Shown piece after piece: positions 11,101 to 19,090 of a stretch of DNA of 64,000 nt. Source of the DNA: an uncultured Acetatifactor sp. (lineage in GTDB: Bacteria > Bacillota > Clostridia > Lachnospirales > Lachnospiraceae); the NCBI GenBank assembly GCA_910584235.1, contig CAJTZD010000009.1, positions 1 through 64,000 of the forward strand, given 5' to 3'. The notes beneath the pieces were generated by a model that was not told the origin of the DNA, ran no database searches, and worked only from the letters and a program-made list of their open reading frames with translations. Position numbers and translations under genes: made by a program. Each line of letters begins with the position of its first letter. Position 1 is the stretch's first letter.

Positions 11101-14100
11101 TACTATTGGCGTAGGCGGCAATCAGATGAACTTAGGTCCGGCGAAGTTTGCCAACGTGACATTCCATACGCCGGAAGAGGTAGCGGCGCTTCCCTCCACC
11201 CAGTGGAAGATCTATGGGGAACTGACACCGTCAGACAGGACGGCAGATGTCTATAATATGGCAGAGGGATCCTTTGAACGCGGGACGGATCAGGGCAAGG
11301 AGTGGATTTGGACCGGAATGCCCCTGTATGGGATGCAGAAGACCTGGCAGGTGGAGGGCACCATGACCCGCACAGATGCCAGGGACGTCACAGAGCTTCC
11401 CATGGGCATTGGCATCAGCTCCGGCGGAAAGGAACTGCGGATTGTGGGCTCTGGAGCCGGAATCAAGGTTCATAATGGCAGTGATTGGTGCAATGAGTGG
11501 AACTATCTGGATTTGAATTCCTATGTCCTCAATACCAGGGCAGGAAGCTTCTTTGCGAATCCGAGAACTGTGGATGAGGTTGCCTTTAAGGCAGTGGTAT
11601 ATGAGGATGTGCTGTATGTGTGGTTTGACGGCGAGCTTTGCTGGCGGGTGCCTCTTACGGAGAACGAGTTTGAGAACGGCAGCTTCCCGGCAGGCAGCGA
11701 CTATCAGTTGACGCTGTGGATGGGCGATACTGCCGGATGCGGCAGGATGAGCGGCCTGGAAGTAGTCGTGGGTCGTCAGGTAACCGGTCAGGACGGGTTC
11801 GTGGAGCAGATGGAGAACCTGGAGGCCAGGGCGCGGGAATACCTTGCAGCCGACCGGTCAGGAATGATGCTGGAGGCAGAGCAGGAACGCTATGCGACAG
11901 GAGCGTCTCTAAACGGAGTGGCAACTCTCTATGGGAAACCAGTGACAGGCAACCAGGGCGTGTCTGTAGACATCAGCCTGGATGCGGATGCCCATATGGG
12001 AACCGGAATCGTGATAAAGTCGGGGAACCAGATACATCAGTTCCAGGCATGGCACGACAAAGATACAAGGAACTGGTGGCTTGGGCACCTTGAGGGCGGG
12101 AATCTGCTGATGTCCTGGGAGGAAGGGCCGGTAAAAGATATCCTGAACCTGTTGCCCTTTGGCGTAGTGCCTTATGACGACAATGATTGCTCCCATGTGG
12201 ATGCCTTTGTGAAAGACGGGTATTTCTACATCTGCTACAACGGGAGGCAGGCACTGTGTATGAATATGGCGGCTCTGTTTGCAGGATATGATCCGGCATC
12301 CACGGAGGCAGCCATAGGAATCACCGGAACGAAAGGCGCTGCGGATGTAGGTCAGGCCCGGTTCTCCAATGTGGCGTTCCTGTCAGGGGAGGAGACTGCG
12401 GCTAAGGCGGAAGAACTTGGTGTGGTGCAGAAGAACTTCTACGCAGAGAGTGTGTCAGGCGGCGGCAGCCTTGACCTGGAAAACGGGTCAGTGACGGTAT
12501 CTGAATCAACTGCCGATTGGAAGACCGTGGTCTTGCCGGGAATCAGCAAGACCTGGCAGGTAGAGGGAACCGTTGAGATAGAGGGCAGGCAGTGGATTGG
12601 CTTTGGAGTCGTTCGCAAGTCAGACGGCGCTAAGCTGCAGCTGATAGGCTATCAGAATGGAATCGTGCCAAAGAGATTTGATGAGGGCGGCGAGAATCCT
12701 AGCTACGGAGAACTTAATACCAGCTATGTTTTGAGTGATAAGGCAGCAGGTTTCTTTGCTGATCCGGGAGAGCCGACAGGAACCAGAACGATTTCTTTCC
12801 GGGCAGTGGTTGCGGAGGATATCCTGTATGTGTGGTTTGACGGCGAGCTTTGCTGGTGCTTCCCGCTGTATGAGAATGAATTTGCCTTTAACTTAGGGAA
12901 AGGGAACGATTATGAGTTCATGCTGTCTTTGGGAAGCTATGGAACGAAGAAACTCTCCAGCCTGAATGTGAAGATGGGCGGTCAGGTGACCGGGCAGGAG
13001 GAATTTATAACCGACAGTGACGGAAACCTCCACAGCTTCCAGAATGTGATGGAGATTCTCCAGAAACTGCCGGCGGATAAATGGGGCATGATGCTGAAAG
13101 ATCCGTTCAAGGGGAACTATATGACGGCTTCCGATCTGAATGGAGTAGCACGCTTATACGGAGAGAAAGCCATCGGAAACCAGGGCGTGTCCGTAGACAT
13201 CAGCCTGGATGCGGATGCCCATATGGGAGCAGGAATCGTGATAAAGTCCGGGGACAGGGTACATCAGTTCCAGGCATGGCACGACAACAGCACGACAAAG
13301 AACTGGTGGCTTGGGCACCTTGAGGGCGAGAATCTGCTGATGTCCTGGGATTCAGGACCGGTAAAAGATATCCTGAACCTGTTGCCCTCGGGAGTAGTGC
13401 CTTATGACGACAACGACAGTTGCCATGTGGACGCTTTTGTGAAAGACGGATATTTCTACATCTGTTATAACGGGAAGCAGGCACTGTGTATGGATATGGC
13501 GGCTCTGTTTGCGGATTACGATCCGGCATCTACGGAGGCAGCCATAGGAATCACCGGAACGAAAGGCGCTGCGGATGTGGGCCAGGCCCGGTTCTCAAAT
13601 GTGGCGTTCCTGTCAGAGGAGGAGACTGCGGCTAAGGCGGAAGCCCTTGGCATAGTGCAGAAGAATTTCTACGCGGAGAATGTATCAGGCGGCGGCACCA
13701 GCCTGGATCTGGAAAACGGCTCAGTGACTGTAACCGACACGAATAGCGGTGCATGGAAGAACGTGATCCTGCCTGGAAGCAGCAAAAACTGGCAGGTAGA
13801 AGGAACCATGGAAATCACGGGCAGACAGTGGATCGGCTTTGGAGTCCGGGCAGGCGGCAATACCCTGGAACTGTTGGGCTATAATGACAAAATAGTGACT
13901 AGGAAGAATGGCGGACTTGATTTTGACCACAAGTATAGCAACTATGTTTTGAACAGCAAGGCATCAGGTTTCTTCGCTGATGATAATCAGTCTAATGCCA
14001 GGCAGATTTCTTTCCGGGCAGTCGTAACCGAGGATGTGCTGTATGTGTGGTTTGACGGCGAGCTTTGCTGGCGGGTGCCGCTGTATGAGAATGAGTTTGC

Positions 14101-14842
14101 CTTTAACTTGGGAAAGGGGAATGAGTATGAGTTCGTGCTGACGCTGGGAGATTGGGGGCTCGTTAAGATATCCAACCTGAATGTGAAGATGGGCTGGCAG
14201 GCATCAGTGACAGAGCAGGAGAACTTCTTCACAGACAGGGGGGGTACCAGCTATAGCTATACGGATGCGATGGCCCTCTTTAAAACCAGACTGCCGGTTG
14301 AGAACTCCGGCATGATTCCGGAGGATCCCTTTGCGGGGACGTATCTTACAGCCAATACAGACGCAGTCTGGGCCTATGGGGAGAAAGCGGTTGGAAACTG
14401 CGGGATGTCTGCGGATGTGGCCTGGGTGCAGGGGAATAACCTGAACGGAAACGCGGGAACATTTGTCAGTGTAAGAATTGGAGGTGAGAAACGCATATTT
14501 ATGGGATTCTCTGAGGGAACAAAAATGAATAACGGATTGTTTTACCTGACGGAGCCTGAACTGTGGAACAATAAGTTTTATCCGGGCTTTTGGGGAACCG
14601 ATGCCCAAATGGGCGAACTGCCCGTTTATCTGGAGAACGGAACCACCCATGTAGAGGCTTATGTACAGGACGGAATTCTCCATATAAAATACAATGGGGC
14701 ACAGTTGGTAGAAAAATCCATGGCCGAGTTATTCCCTGCAGGAAGCGGTGATTATTCCGCTGACAGCGAGATCTCCTTTGGAATCGGCGGGCTCCAAACA
14801 AATCAGAACCAGGCCCGCTTCACCAACGTAGTATTTCAGTGA
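5171..14842 (+). CDS. Giant membrane-anchored repeat protein with Big_2 domain and tandem concanavalin-like modules
   Basis: A protein of 3,223 residues. I choose the GTG at 5171 because AAGGAGGAGG stands just before it; the in-frame ATG at 5132 has no ribosome site. The order is a basic cytoplasmic tail (1-29), one membrane helix (about 30-52), a bacterial Ig-like group 2 domain (about 60-145, ending VSEDGSVTALAGGEARITA), a beta-rich region with three Y-rich strands (about 150-320), then alternating modules to the end. Type A modules carry HVDAFVKDGYFYIxYNG; type B carry VLYVWFDGELCWRVPL. Both look like LamG/concanavalin-type sandwiches used in glycan binding. There is no LPXTG motif, so the helix is the likely anchor and the bulk is outside. 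No catalytic motif was recognised. It is the first gene of a sugar-transport operon, so a glycan-capturing scaffold is the best inference; an adhesin is the alternative. Confidence 0.8.
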   Translation: MKKQTMEHAKKESPNMEEQKLPQKKISKKAWVIAFGTAAVLFAALVVGILAAMGTFREEEGVYAFTLSQRDVAVELGETMQLEVVPDKECRRMRPEITWISSDPAVASVSEDGSVTALAGGEARITAIARYQEEECSASCMVTVKAPGFEYSDYRVRWFTQSKDRGTYMVKEETFERLVGSEVELDEKYAMRMVPVQYVLNKEKSVWSGQVKELPGQCILEVYYDVGEIEYYVDYYYESDKKLGAYTEKETKAFTTYAFSPVKAEENPREGFTLNREAQDAVTEMESVEAGDRLSVYYDRVRCKVTVTYVTGRETAVYTNVYGYGLVDAPEDALTDSMELYDATVGCYLNGNRSENIYEDLKKVAWNSVVQVRMESMSGWIYDPKTGYLLNLAEHNTTSYAYLQGASNTICLSATYDITGSQTNMFGITLRSGDTSRQFWFADRGVYVRKDHGYDSGIIGDEQFRYNNAGFWDGGAFVWAQNNEGAWGTHISSTISNMIKNTASSSHRLTWVVYEGVLYGNIDGETVLRLPLNHFVAEWTADKPYQIGFSTFDGPKDYDELKIRDVSISFGDEAKARLNLAGEVKSARLNHVAYDVITGCYLPASSFGFTELGSSATAGNVGVSADIWMQNMGNTTAGYGVTISDGESSVQYLLQGNDQARRQKNFGWDDTVYMNMNLVTAFDDKGSTHVDAFVKDGYFYIKYNGVQTQCVNMLSLFPGYRPGETKVTVGLCSCDANLGLARYYNVKLLSEAEVAAAESQQWGFYADEPIPGKYDFEEGTLAGARNQWTVATMPGGSKIWQVEGVMERTDSPLARAVGRLASRIAEGVREEDGDTTSRIPLRMGIGIASGGKELRLMGDGNGLLAHDGDTWLNEFEPATWKKYVLNSKADAFFNGTGPDKLSFRAVIYRDVLYMWFDGELCWQVPLTENQFGTDADPRSVSFSADSEYQLRLCLNESGHNGKISGLKVTMDYQVTEQTDFVKDKDGNSYSFLEAIGMLEEAAADTSENTNMRQDPFTGDYIASAGIWDAYLYGDAAVGDLGVSADIGWQLQENHDSATGIYLRAGDLTHSFMNWSQGDNYHASYRHILRSESQEKNLAETNILDQVCANVYPVKEDGTSHVDAFVKDGYFYINYNGTQALCISMVSLFADYDPAATKVAIGIGGNQMNLGPATFSNVAFHTPEQVAALPSVQWNTYSEYVISDRTADVYSLKDGSFERRKDRDDLDWMWTGMPLYGTQKIWQVEGTMARTDAKDATQLAMGFGLSSGGKELRIMGGGDGIKVSMGDGWYKEWDYMNLNSYVLSNRAKSIFANPRISDEISFRAVVYRDVLYVWFDGELCWNIPLRENEFENGTFPVDSDYQLTLWMSDLDGCGRMSGLKTLMGYQVTEQTDFMKGADGKTYGFLEAMELLEKTTPGDTNMRQDPFTGDYIASAGIWDAYLYGKPAVGDRGVSADISWQDPEKHESATGVYLRAGDLTHSFMIWSEGDNYNASYRHILRDKSQETNLAETNIINQVSSNVLPVKEDGTSHVDAFIKDGYFYINYNGTQALCISMVSLFGDYDPTATEVTIGIGGNQMNLGPAKFANVAFRTAEEVAALPSARWDTYSEYVTSDRTADVYSLKDGTFERRKDRDDLDWMWTGMPLYGTQKIWQVEGTMARTDARDATQLAMGFGLSCGGKELRIMGGGAGIKVSMGDGWYNEWAYMNQNSYVFSSRAEKVFANPRTADEIAFRAVVYKDVLYVWFEEELCWRIPLTENEFENGTFPADSDYQLTLWMSDLDGCGRMSGLKTLMGCQATEQTDFYKDANGKTYSFLEAMELLETESPYKDTNMRLDAFTGDYIASAGTWDAYLYGEPAVGDLGVSADISWKEPEKHDSATGVYLRAGDLTHSFMTWSEGDNYNASYRHILRSKSQETNLAETDILKQVCASVYPVKEDGTSHVDAFVKDGYFYISYNGTQALCISMASLFADYDPAVTEVTIGVGGNQMNLGPAKFANVTFHTPEEVAALPSTQWKIYGELTPSDRTADVYNMAEGSFERGTDQGKEWIWTGMPLYGMQKTWQVEGTMTRTDARDVTELPMGIGISSGGKELRIVGSGAGIKVHNGSDWCNEWNYLDLNSYVLNTRAGSFFANPRTVDEVAFKAVVYEDVLYVWFDGELCWRVPLTENEFENGSFPAGSDYQLTLWMGDTAGCGRMSGLEVVVGRQVTGQDGFVEQMENLEARAREYLAADRSGMMLEAEQERYATGASLNGVATLYGKPVTGNQGVSVDISLDADAHMGTGIVIKSGNQIHQFQAWHDKDTRNWWLGHLEGGNLLMSWEEGPVKDILNLLPFGVVPYDDNDCSHVDAFVKDGYFYICYNGRQALCMNMAALFAGYDPASTEAAIGITGTKGAADVGQARFSNVAFLSGEETAAKAEELGVVQKNFYAESVSGGGSLDLENGSVTVSESTADWKTVVLPGISKTWQVEGTVEIEGRQWIGFGVVRKSDGAKLQLIGYQNGIVPKRFDEGGENPSYGELNTSYVLSDKAAGFFADPGEPTGTRTISFRAVVAEDILYVWFDGELCWCFPLYENEFAFNLGKGNDYEFMLSLGSYGTKKLSSLNVKMGGQVTGQEEFITDSDGNLHSFQNVMEILQKLPADKWGMMLKDPFKGNYMTASDLNGVARLYGEKAIGNQGVSVDISLDADAHMGAGIVIKSGDRVHQFQAWHDNSTTKNWWLGHLEGENLLMSWDSGPVKDILNLLPSGVVPYDDNDSCHVDAFVKDGYFYICYNGKQALCMDMAALFADYDPASTEAAIGITGTKGAADVGQARFSNVAFLSEEETAAKAEALGIVQKNFYAENVSGGGTSLDLENGSVTVTDTNSGAWKNVILPGSSKNWQVEGTMEITGRQWIGFGVRAGGNTLELLGYNDKIVTRKNGGLDFDHKYSNYVLNSKASGFFADDNQSNARQISFRAVVTEDVLYVWFDGELCWRVPLYENEFAFNLGKGNEYEFVLTLGDWGLVKISNLNVKMGWQASVTEQENFFTDRGGTSYSYTDAMALFKTRLPVENSGMIPEDPFAGTYLTANTDAVWAYGEKAVGNCGMSADVAWVQGNNLNGNAGTFVSVRIGGEKRIFMGFSEGTKMNNGLFYLTEPELWNNKFYPGFWGTDAQMGELPVYLENGTTHVEAYVQDGILHIKYNGAQLVEKSMAELFPAGSGDYSADSEISFGIGGLQTNQNQARFTNVVFQ
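6690..14842 (+). repeat. Seven tandem intragenic repeats of about 1.23 kb
   Basis: The type A motif (VDAFVKDGYFYI and variants) recurs near 7238, 8531, 9759, 10989, 12199, 13430 and 14650, a spacing of about 1,210-1,290 bp. The type B motif (WFDGELCW and variants) recurs near 7916, 9170, 10400, 11627, 12837 and 14050, with a degenerate copy near 6710-6770. Copies 2-4 (8100-11200) are nearly identical in long DNA stretches. Copies 5-6 (11800-14200) form a second subfamily marked by GAADVGQARFSNVAFLS. Copy 7 is the most diverged. Confidence 0.9.
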
Positions 14843-15089
14843 CCGGGCAGGAAGCAGCTGCCGCGCAGCAGTCCGGGAGCGGAGTCGCTTCCGGGGCTGC
14901 CGCCCAGGGTCTGGAAGACTACCAGCTCCCGGCAGTATCCGCAGTAAAGGGCATTAACCGGGTCGGCTTTCCCCGGAGTCTGGGCCATGCATGGACGGAA
15001 GAAAGCCCGGCTGCATCGACACTGCCCTGAAGAACGAGACCCGAGCCAGGCATGGACGGAAAGCCAAATGAGAGAGGAAAGAAAAGATT

Positions 15090-16043
15090 ATGAGAAAAAG
15101 AGAACGTAAGAGGAACGACAGACTGGATTCCTTCAGCAGCCACTTTGTGGCTGCGATCCCCCTGGCGGGCTGGGTCCTGTTCGGAGTACTCCCGCTGCTG
15201 ATGGCAGGTGTGATCGCTTTTACGGAGCTGCATACCACCGACATGAGAGACATGAAGTTTGTGGGCTTACAGAATTTTATTACCATCCTCACCAATGCCG
15301 ATGAGGGACGGACCTATGCATCCTATCTGTCCACGCTGATTTTCAGCCTCAATGTTCCGGTTACCATAGGCGTGGCCCTGTACATTGCAAACCTGATCAA
15401 TCGGACGAGGATTGGAAAGAATTTTTTCCGGACCATCTTCTTCATCCCCTTTGTCTGCTCCATGGTTGTGGTCAGTATGACTTTCCGGATGCTGTTTGCC
15501 AAGGACGGCGGAATGATCAACACGCTGTTGGAGAACCTGGGCTTTGAGCCGGTGAACTGGCTCAACAGCACTCCAATGACCTTTATGGTCATAGCGATTC
15601 TGCTGTCCATGTGGAGCGGCATCGGCTTTTGTATCCTGCTGTTTCAGGCGGCGTTAGCCAGTGTGGACGCAAGCTATTATGAATCCGCCAGCCTGGACGG
15701 GGCCACGCCCTTTCAGATGTTCTGGAACATTACCTGGCCTGCCATCTCGCCTACTACCTCCTATCTGGTGACCATGCGGCTGATCGGCTCCCTGCAGGCC
15801 ATGACGGAGACCTATATCCTGGTGGGAGGCGGGGCCAATCCGGACGCGCCCATGTGGGGAAATTCGGCGGCCTATGTCAGCGATACGGTGGTGAAGCACA
15901 TCTACAATATGATCTTTGAGATGAGCTATAAATACGGCTATGGCCTGGCCGCGGCAGCCGGCTGGATCCTGGCGATTATCATTCTGATCATTACAAGGGC
16001 GAACCTGAAGTGGCAAGAAAGGTGGGTAAATTATGACTTCTAA
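15090..16043 (+). CDS. Sugar ABC transporter permease, MalF/UgpA type
   Basis: A 317-residue inner-membrane subunit with six predicted helices. The first is GWVLFGVLPLLMAGVIAFTE near residue 27, and the cytoplasmic EAA loop reads YYESASLDGATPFQMFWNIT near residue 192, where it docks the ATPase. The start has AGAGGAAA upstream. It overlaps the next permease gene by 11 nt, so the two are translationally coupled. The 247 nt between the giant gene and this one hold no convincing gene. The operon has no ATPase; in Clostridia such CUT1-type importers commonly share a MsmK-like ATPase encoded elsewhere. Confidence 0.93.
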   Translation: MRKRERKRNDRLDSFSSHFVAAIPLAGWVLFGVLPLLMAGVIAFTELHTTDMRDMKFVGLQNFITILTNADEGRTYASYLSTLIFSLNVPVTIGVALYIANLINRTRIGKNFFRTIFFIPFVCSMVVVSMTFRMLFAKDGGMINTLLENLGFEPVNWLNSTPMTFMVIAILLSMWSGIGFCILLFQAALASVDASYYESASLDGATPFQMFWNITWPAISPTTSYLVTMRLIGSLQAMTETYILVGGGANPDAPMWGNSAAYVSDTVVKHIYNMIFEMSYKYGYGLAAAAGWILAIIILIITRANLKWQERWVNYDF

Positions 16044-17124
16044 GAGATTACAGCTATCCGTTCCCTGGCGGGCTTTTCGGACAGCCTATGAGTTCCTGCG
16101 GCCGGTGGTGGTGATCGTGGCTCTGATCAGCGCATTTCTGTGCTGCATGACCCCCAAGCCGGGCAGTCCGTCACGGCTGATCAGCGCCCTTATCCTGGCG
16201 GGATGTATCCTCCTCCTGATGGCAGCGAAGCTGGTACATAAGCGGCAGTTGAAGAAAGATACCTACCGGCTGTACCGATCCCGGGCATCGAGACGTTTAG
16301 AGCCCGGGGAGTTAATCCCCCTGTGCTTTATCACAGTGGTGTTCATGATTCCCTTTTATATGGTCTTTATCACGGCGTTTAAGAATTCCGTGGAGGCAAA
16401 CCAGATCAAATTTACCTGGTGGCCCACCCAGGGCTTTAGCTTTGATTCCTTTCTGGAGGTATTTACGGTGGGAGATATCGTGGGGCTGAATATGTTTCGG
16501 TCTCTGCTCAATTCCCTTGTATATACCATGATCCCGCTGTGTATCGGTCTGACCACGGCCTGCCTGGCGGCCTATGCTTTCGCGAAGCTGCAGTTTAAGA
16601 ACCGGCAGCGGATGTACAGGGCGCTGCTGCTTACCATGATGATGCCGGGGTGCGTGACCATGGCTACGGGCTACATGATGTACGACTGGTACCATTGGAC
16701 CAATTCTCCGCTGCCCCTGATTATCCCGGGGTGCTTCAGCGGCGCGGGAACCGTAATGTTTCTGCGGGAATATTTTTGTGGGATTCCAGACGCCCTTCTG
16801 GATGCGGGGCGCATCGACGGCGCCGGGAAATGGAAATGCTTCCGTTACATTTTGATCCCCATGGCGCGGCCTGCCCTGATTACGCAGTTCATCATGGGGT
16901 TCATCGGCGGATTCAATGATTTTATGGGGCCGATGATTTACTTAAACGACCCAGAGGGCTATACCGTCCAGGTGGCCTTAAGCTTCATGAGCTCCCTGAC
17001 AGGGGATAAGGCGGTGACGGCCTCGGCCTGCGTCATTTCCGTGGTGCCCATGATTATCCTGTACCTGGTCTTCCAGAAGTACATTGTCAACGGAATTTCC
17101 ATGACGTCCGGACTGAAAGGGTAG
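16033..17124 (+). CDS. Sugar ABC transporter permease, MalG/UgpE type, with N-terminal extension
   Basis: A 363-residue partner of the preceding permease. The MalG-like core starts near residue 95 (IPLCFITVVFMIPFYMVFIT) and contains the EAA loop PDALLDAGRIDGAGKWKCFR near residue 252. Usual MalG-type subunits have about 275-290 residues. The extra 85-90 residues here form two more hydrophobic segments (FLRPVVVIVALISAFLCC and LISALILAGCILLLMAAKLV) and a basic linker. The function of that extension is unknown. The start lies inside the 3' end of the upstream gene. Confidence 0.93.
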   Translation: MTSKRLQLSVPWRAFRTAYEFLRPVVVIVALISAFLCCMTPKPGSPSRLISALILAGCILLLMAAKLVHKRQLKKDTYRLYRSRASRRLEPGELIPLCFITVVFMIPFYMVFITAFKNSVEANQIKFTWWPTQGFSFDSFLEVFTVGDIVGLNMFRSLLNSLVYTMIPLCIGLTTACLAAYAFAKLQFKNRQRMYRALLLTMMMPGCVTMATGYMMYDWYHWTNSPLPLIIPGCFSGAGTVMFLREYFCGIPDALLDAGRIDGAGKWKCFRYILIPMARPALITQFIMGFIGGFNDFMGPMIYLNDPEGYTVQVALSFMSSLTGDKAVTASACVISVVPMIILYLVFQKYIVNGISMTSGLKG

Positions 17125-17143
17125 GAAAGGCCGGGAGGCCGAA

Positions 17144-17215
17144 CGGATGCGATTGTAACAGATGGGCAGGATGCCTGAGCGGATGCGACTGCAACAGGCG
17201 ACAGGATGCAATGTC
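17144..17215 (+). repeat. Short direct repeat between permease and binding-protein genes
   Basis: Two 36-bp units start at 17144 and 17180. Each opens with CGGATGCGAYTGYAACAG and carries AGGATGC further on. They fill most of the 129-nt gap between the second permease and the solute-binding protein. No role is evident. Confidence 0.6.
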
Positions 17216-17253
17216 ATAGGATTTATGAGATAGAGAAAGAATAGGAGAAGAAG

Positions 17254-19077
17254 ATGAAAAAGAAGAATTTGTGGAAACGTTTTCTGGCGGCCGGACTTGC
17301 GGCGCTGATGGGGGTAAGCCTGGCGGCCTGCGGCGGCTCGGGAAGCGGCGAAGGGGAAGGCAGACACGGCCTGGTCACGGTAGATTTCATGTATACCGGC
17401 GACCTGTCCAGGATCGAGGCCTTTAAGCTGATGGTGGATGAATTCAACAATACGGTGGGGCCGGAGCTGGGGGTGAAGGTGAAAGGGATTCCCAAGACGG
17501 CGAGCACCACCGACATCCTGGCCCAGCAGCTTCCCAGCAACAGCGGCTCCGATGTGTTTATCGTCCGTGACAATCTGTTTAAGAAATACACCAGGTATAT
17601 GGAGGATTTGACCGGGATGATCGACCAGGAGACCCTGGACGGGATATACGCCCAGTCTCTGTACAGGTGTCATTATAACACCCAGACGACCACCTCCAAT
17701 GCCGATGATCCGCTGTATGGAATGCCGGCCTATGGGGACGCGGTGATATTGTACTATAACAAGACTGCCCTGGACGCGAATGGGATAATCTGCGTCAGTG
17801 TGGACGAGGAGGACCTGGATGCTTTCAACGCAGGGACAGCGCCGGATAAGAACGGCAAGACCAAGACGGACTACGGCATTGATTTCGATCTCCCGGCAAA
17901 GGGCTTCTACAGGAGCCAGACGCCTTTCGTTCCGGCAGCGGGTGAGAGGGACGGTTCCTCCTGGAAGGCTCCGGCTGCAGGGGAGAAGCTGGTCTTTAAT
18001 GACAGCATCGCCATGAACTGGGATGAAGTGGAGGATCTGGGATTAATCTGCACCAAGGACCGGAATCCGGATTCCTATACCCAGTATGGGTACTTTACCG
18101 AATGGTGGTTCAGCTATGGCTGGTCCGTGGGCGGGGACTGTATCGAGGACTTAAGCGGCAAGGGCGATTGGACTTTCTCCCTTGCGGGAGAGAATCCCAA
18201 CTACATCGTTGGAGAGGGAAAGACCTTTACCGGAGCCTATACGGGAACCGTATATCAGGCGGGCGACACCCTGGATGTAAAGGATATCATCGATGCAAAG
18301 CCTGGGGATACCATTTCCTATGAGACAGACAATAAGACCTATTTCCATTATACCGTCAACGGTTCGGAGGCGTCCTACCATGATTTCGCCGGGGAAACCG
18401 CAGACGGGACACTGACGGAGCTGCCCAGGATTCGGGAGGCTTTCCAGCGGTTCTGCTCCCTGGTGGGAACCGGGGGATTGAATGTATGTCCCACCTCTGC
18501 GGTATACGCCAACAGCGGCAGCAGCCTCGCGTATTTCACTTCCGGCGAAATTGCCCTGCTGGAGGAGCAGACCTATCATATGCCCACCCTGCGCAAGACC
18601 ATGACCGATGAGTGGGGATGCGCCCCTCTGCCCAGGTATAAGGTTTACACAGAGCCCCAGAATCCGGACTGCGATACCATTGAGCGCCAGGGAGCCGTAT
18701 CCACTTTCTCCAACTGCGATATGATCTGTGTGAACGGAAAGTCCCAGGTGAAAGAGGCGGCGGTCAAGTTCGTGAACTGGGTGTCCTCCGAGGGGCAGGC
18801 GGTTCTGGCTAAGAACGGCCATCAGTCCATGCGGGCGGTGGATGAGGAGCTGATGCTGGAGAACTTTATGGCGGACAATCCCCAGGTGGTGATAGACTGT
18901 CTGCGGACGGCCCGGGCCGGAGACTGGTGGTATATGCCGGACACCACCTGGATCAATGTCTGGGCAACGCCGTTGAATTACGAGGTACGGCAGGCAAAAA
19001 TGACCTTTGACGAATTCCTGTATTCTTATATCGAGGAGACAAATGCGGCTCTGGAAACCTATAAGGTAAAGGAATAA
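17254..19077 (+). CDS. Extracellular sugar-binding lipoprotein of the ABC importer
   Basis: A 607-residue lipoprotein: basic start MKKKNLWKRF, hydrophobic core and lipobox SLAAC with Cys at about residue 25. The mature part is a family 1-type solute-binding protein: VDFMYTGDLSRIEAFKLMVDEF at the start, ILAQQLPSNSGSDVFIVRD, and YGMPAYGDAVILYYNKTAL, the strand typical of sugar-binding proteins. At 607 residues it is longer than the common 420-450, with an insertion near residues 290-390. It would hand the ligand to the two upstream permeases. It is followed 13 nt later by the GH43 lipoprotein gene, with a GGGGAGGA site for that next start. Ligand unknown; an oligosaccharide is likely from the context. 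Confidence 0.92.
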   Translation: MKKKNLWKRFLAAGLAALMGVSLAACGGSGSGEGEGRHGLVTVDFMYTGDLSRIEAFKLMVDEFNNTVGPELGVKVKGIPKTASTTDILAQQLPSNSGSDVFIVRDNLFKKYTRYMEDLTGMIDQETLDGIYAQSLYRCHYNTQTTTSNADDPLYGMPAYGDAVILYYNKTALDANGIICVSVDEEDLDAFNAGTAPDKNGKTKTDYGIDFDLPAKGFYRSQTPFVPAAGERDGSSWKAPAAGEKLVFNDSIAMNWDEVEDLGLICTKDRNPDSYTQYGYFTEWWFSYGWSVGGDCIEDLSGKGDWTFSLAGENPNYIVGEGKTFTGAYTGTVYQAGDTLDVKDIIDAKPGDTISYETDNKTYFHYTVNGSEASYHDFAGETADGTLTELPRIREAFQRFCSLVGTGGLNVCPTSAVYANSGSSLAYFTSGEIALLEEQTYHMPTLRKTMTDEWGCAPLPRYKVYTEPQNPDCDTIERQGAVSTFSNCDMICVNGKSQVKEAAVKFVNWVSSEGQAVLAKNGHQSMRAVDEELMLENFMADNPQVVIDCLRTARAGDWWYMPDTTWINVWATPLNYEVRQAKMTFDEFLYSYIEETNAALETYKVKE

Positions 19078-19090
19078 GGGGAGGAGAATC

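Noticed and set aside
14839-15030. A 63-codon GTG-start frame overlapping the stop of the giant gene
   Set aside because: No ribosome site, Ala/Gly-rich composition and no resemblance to any family; more likely intergenic sequence before the permease gene.
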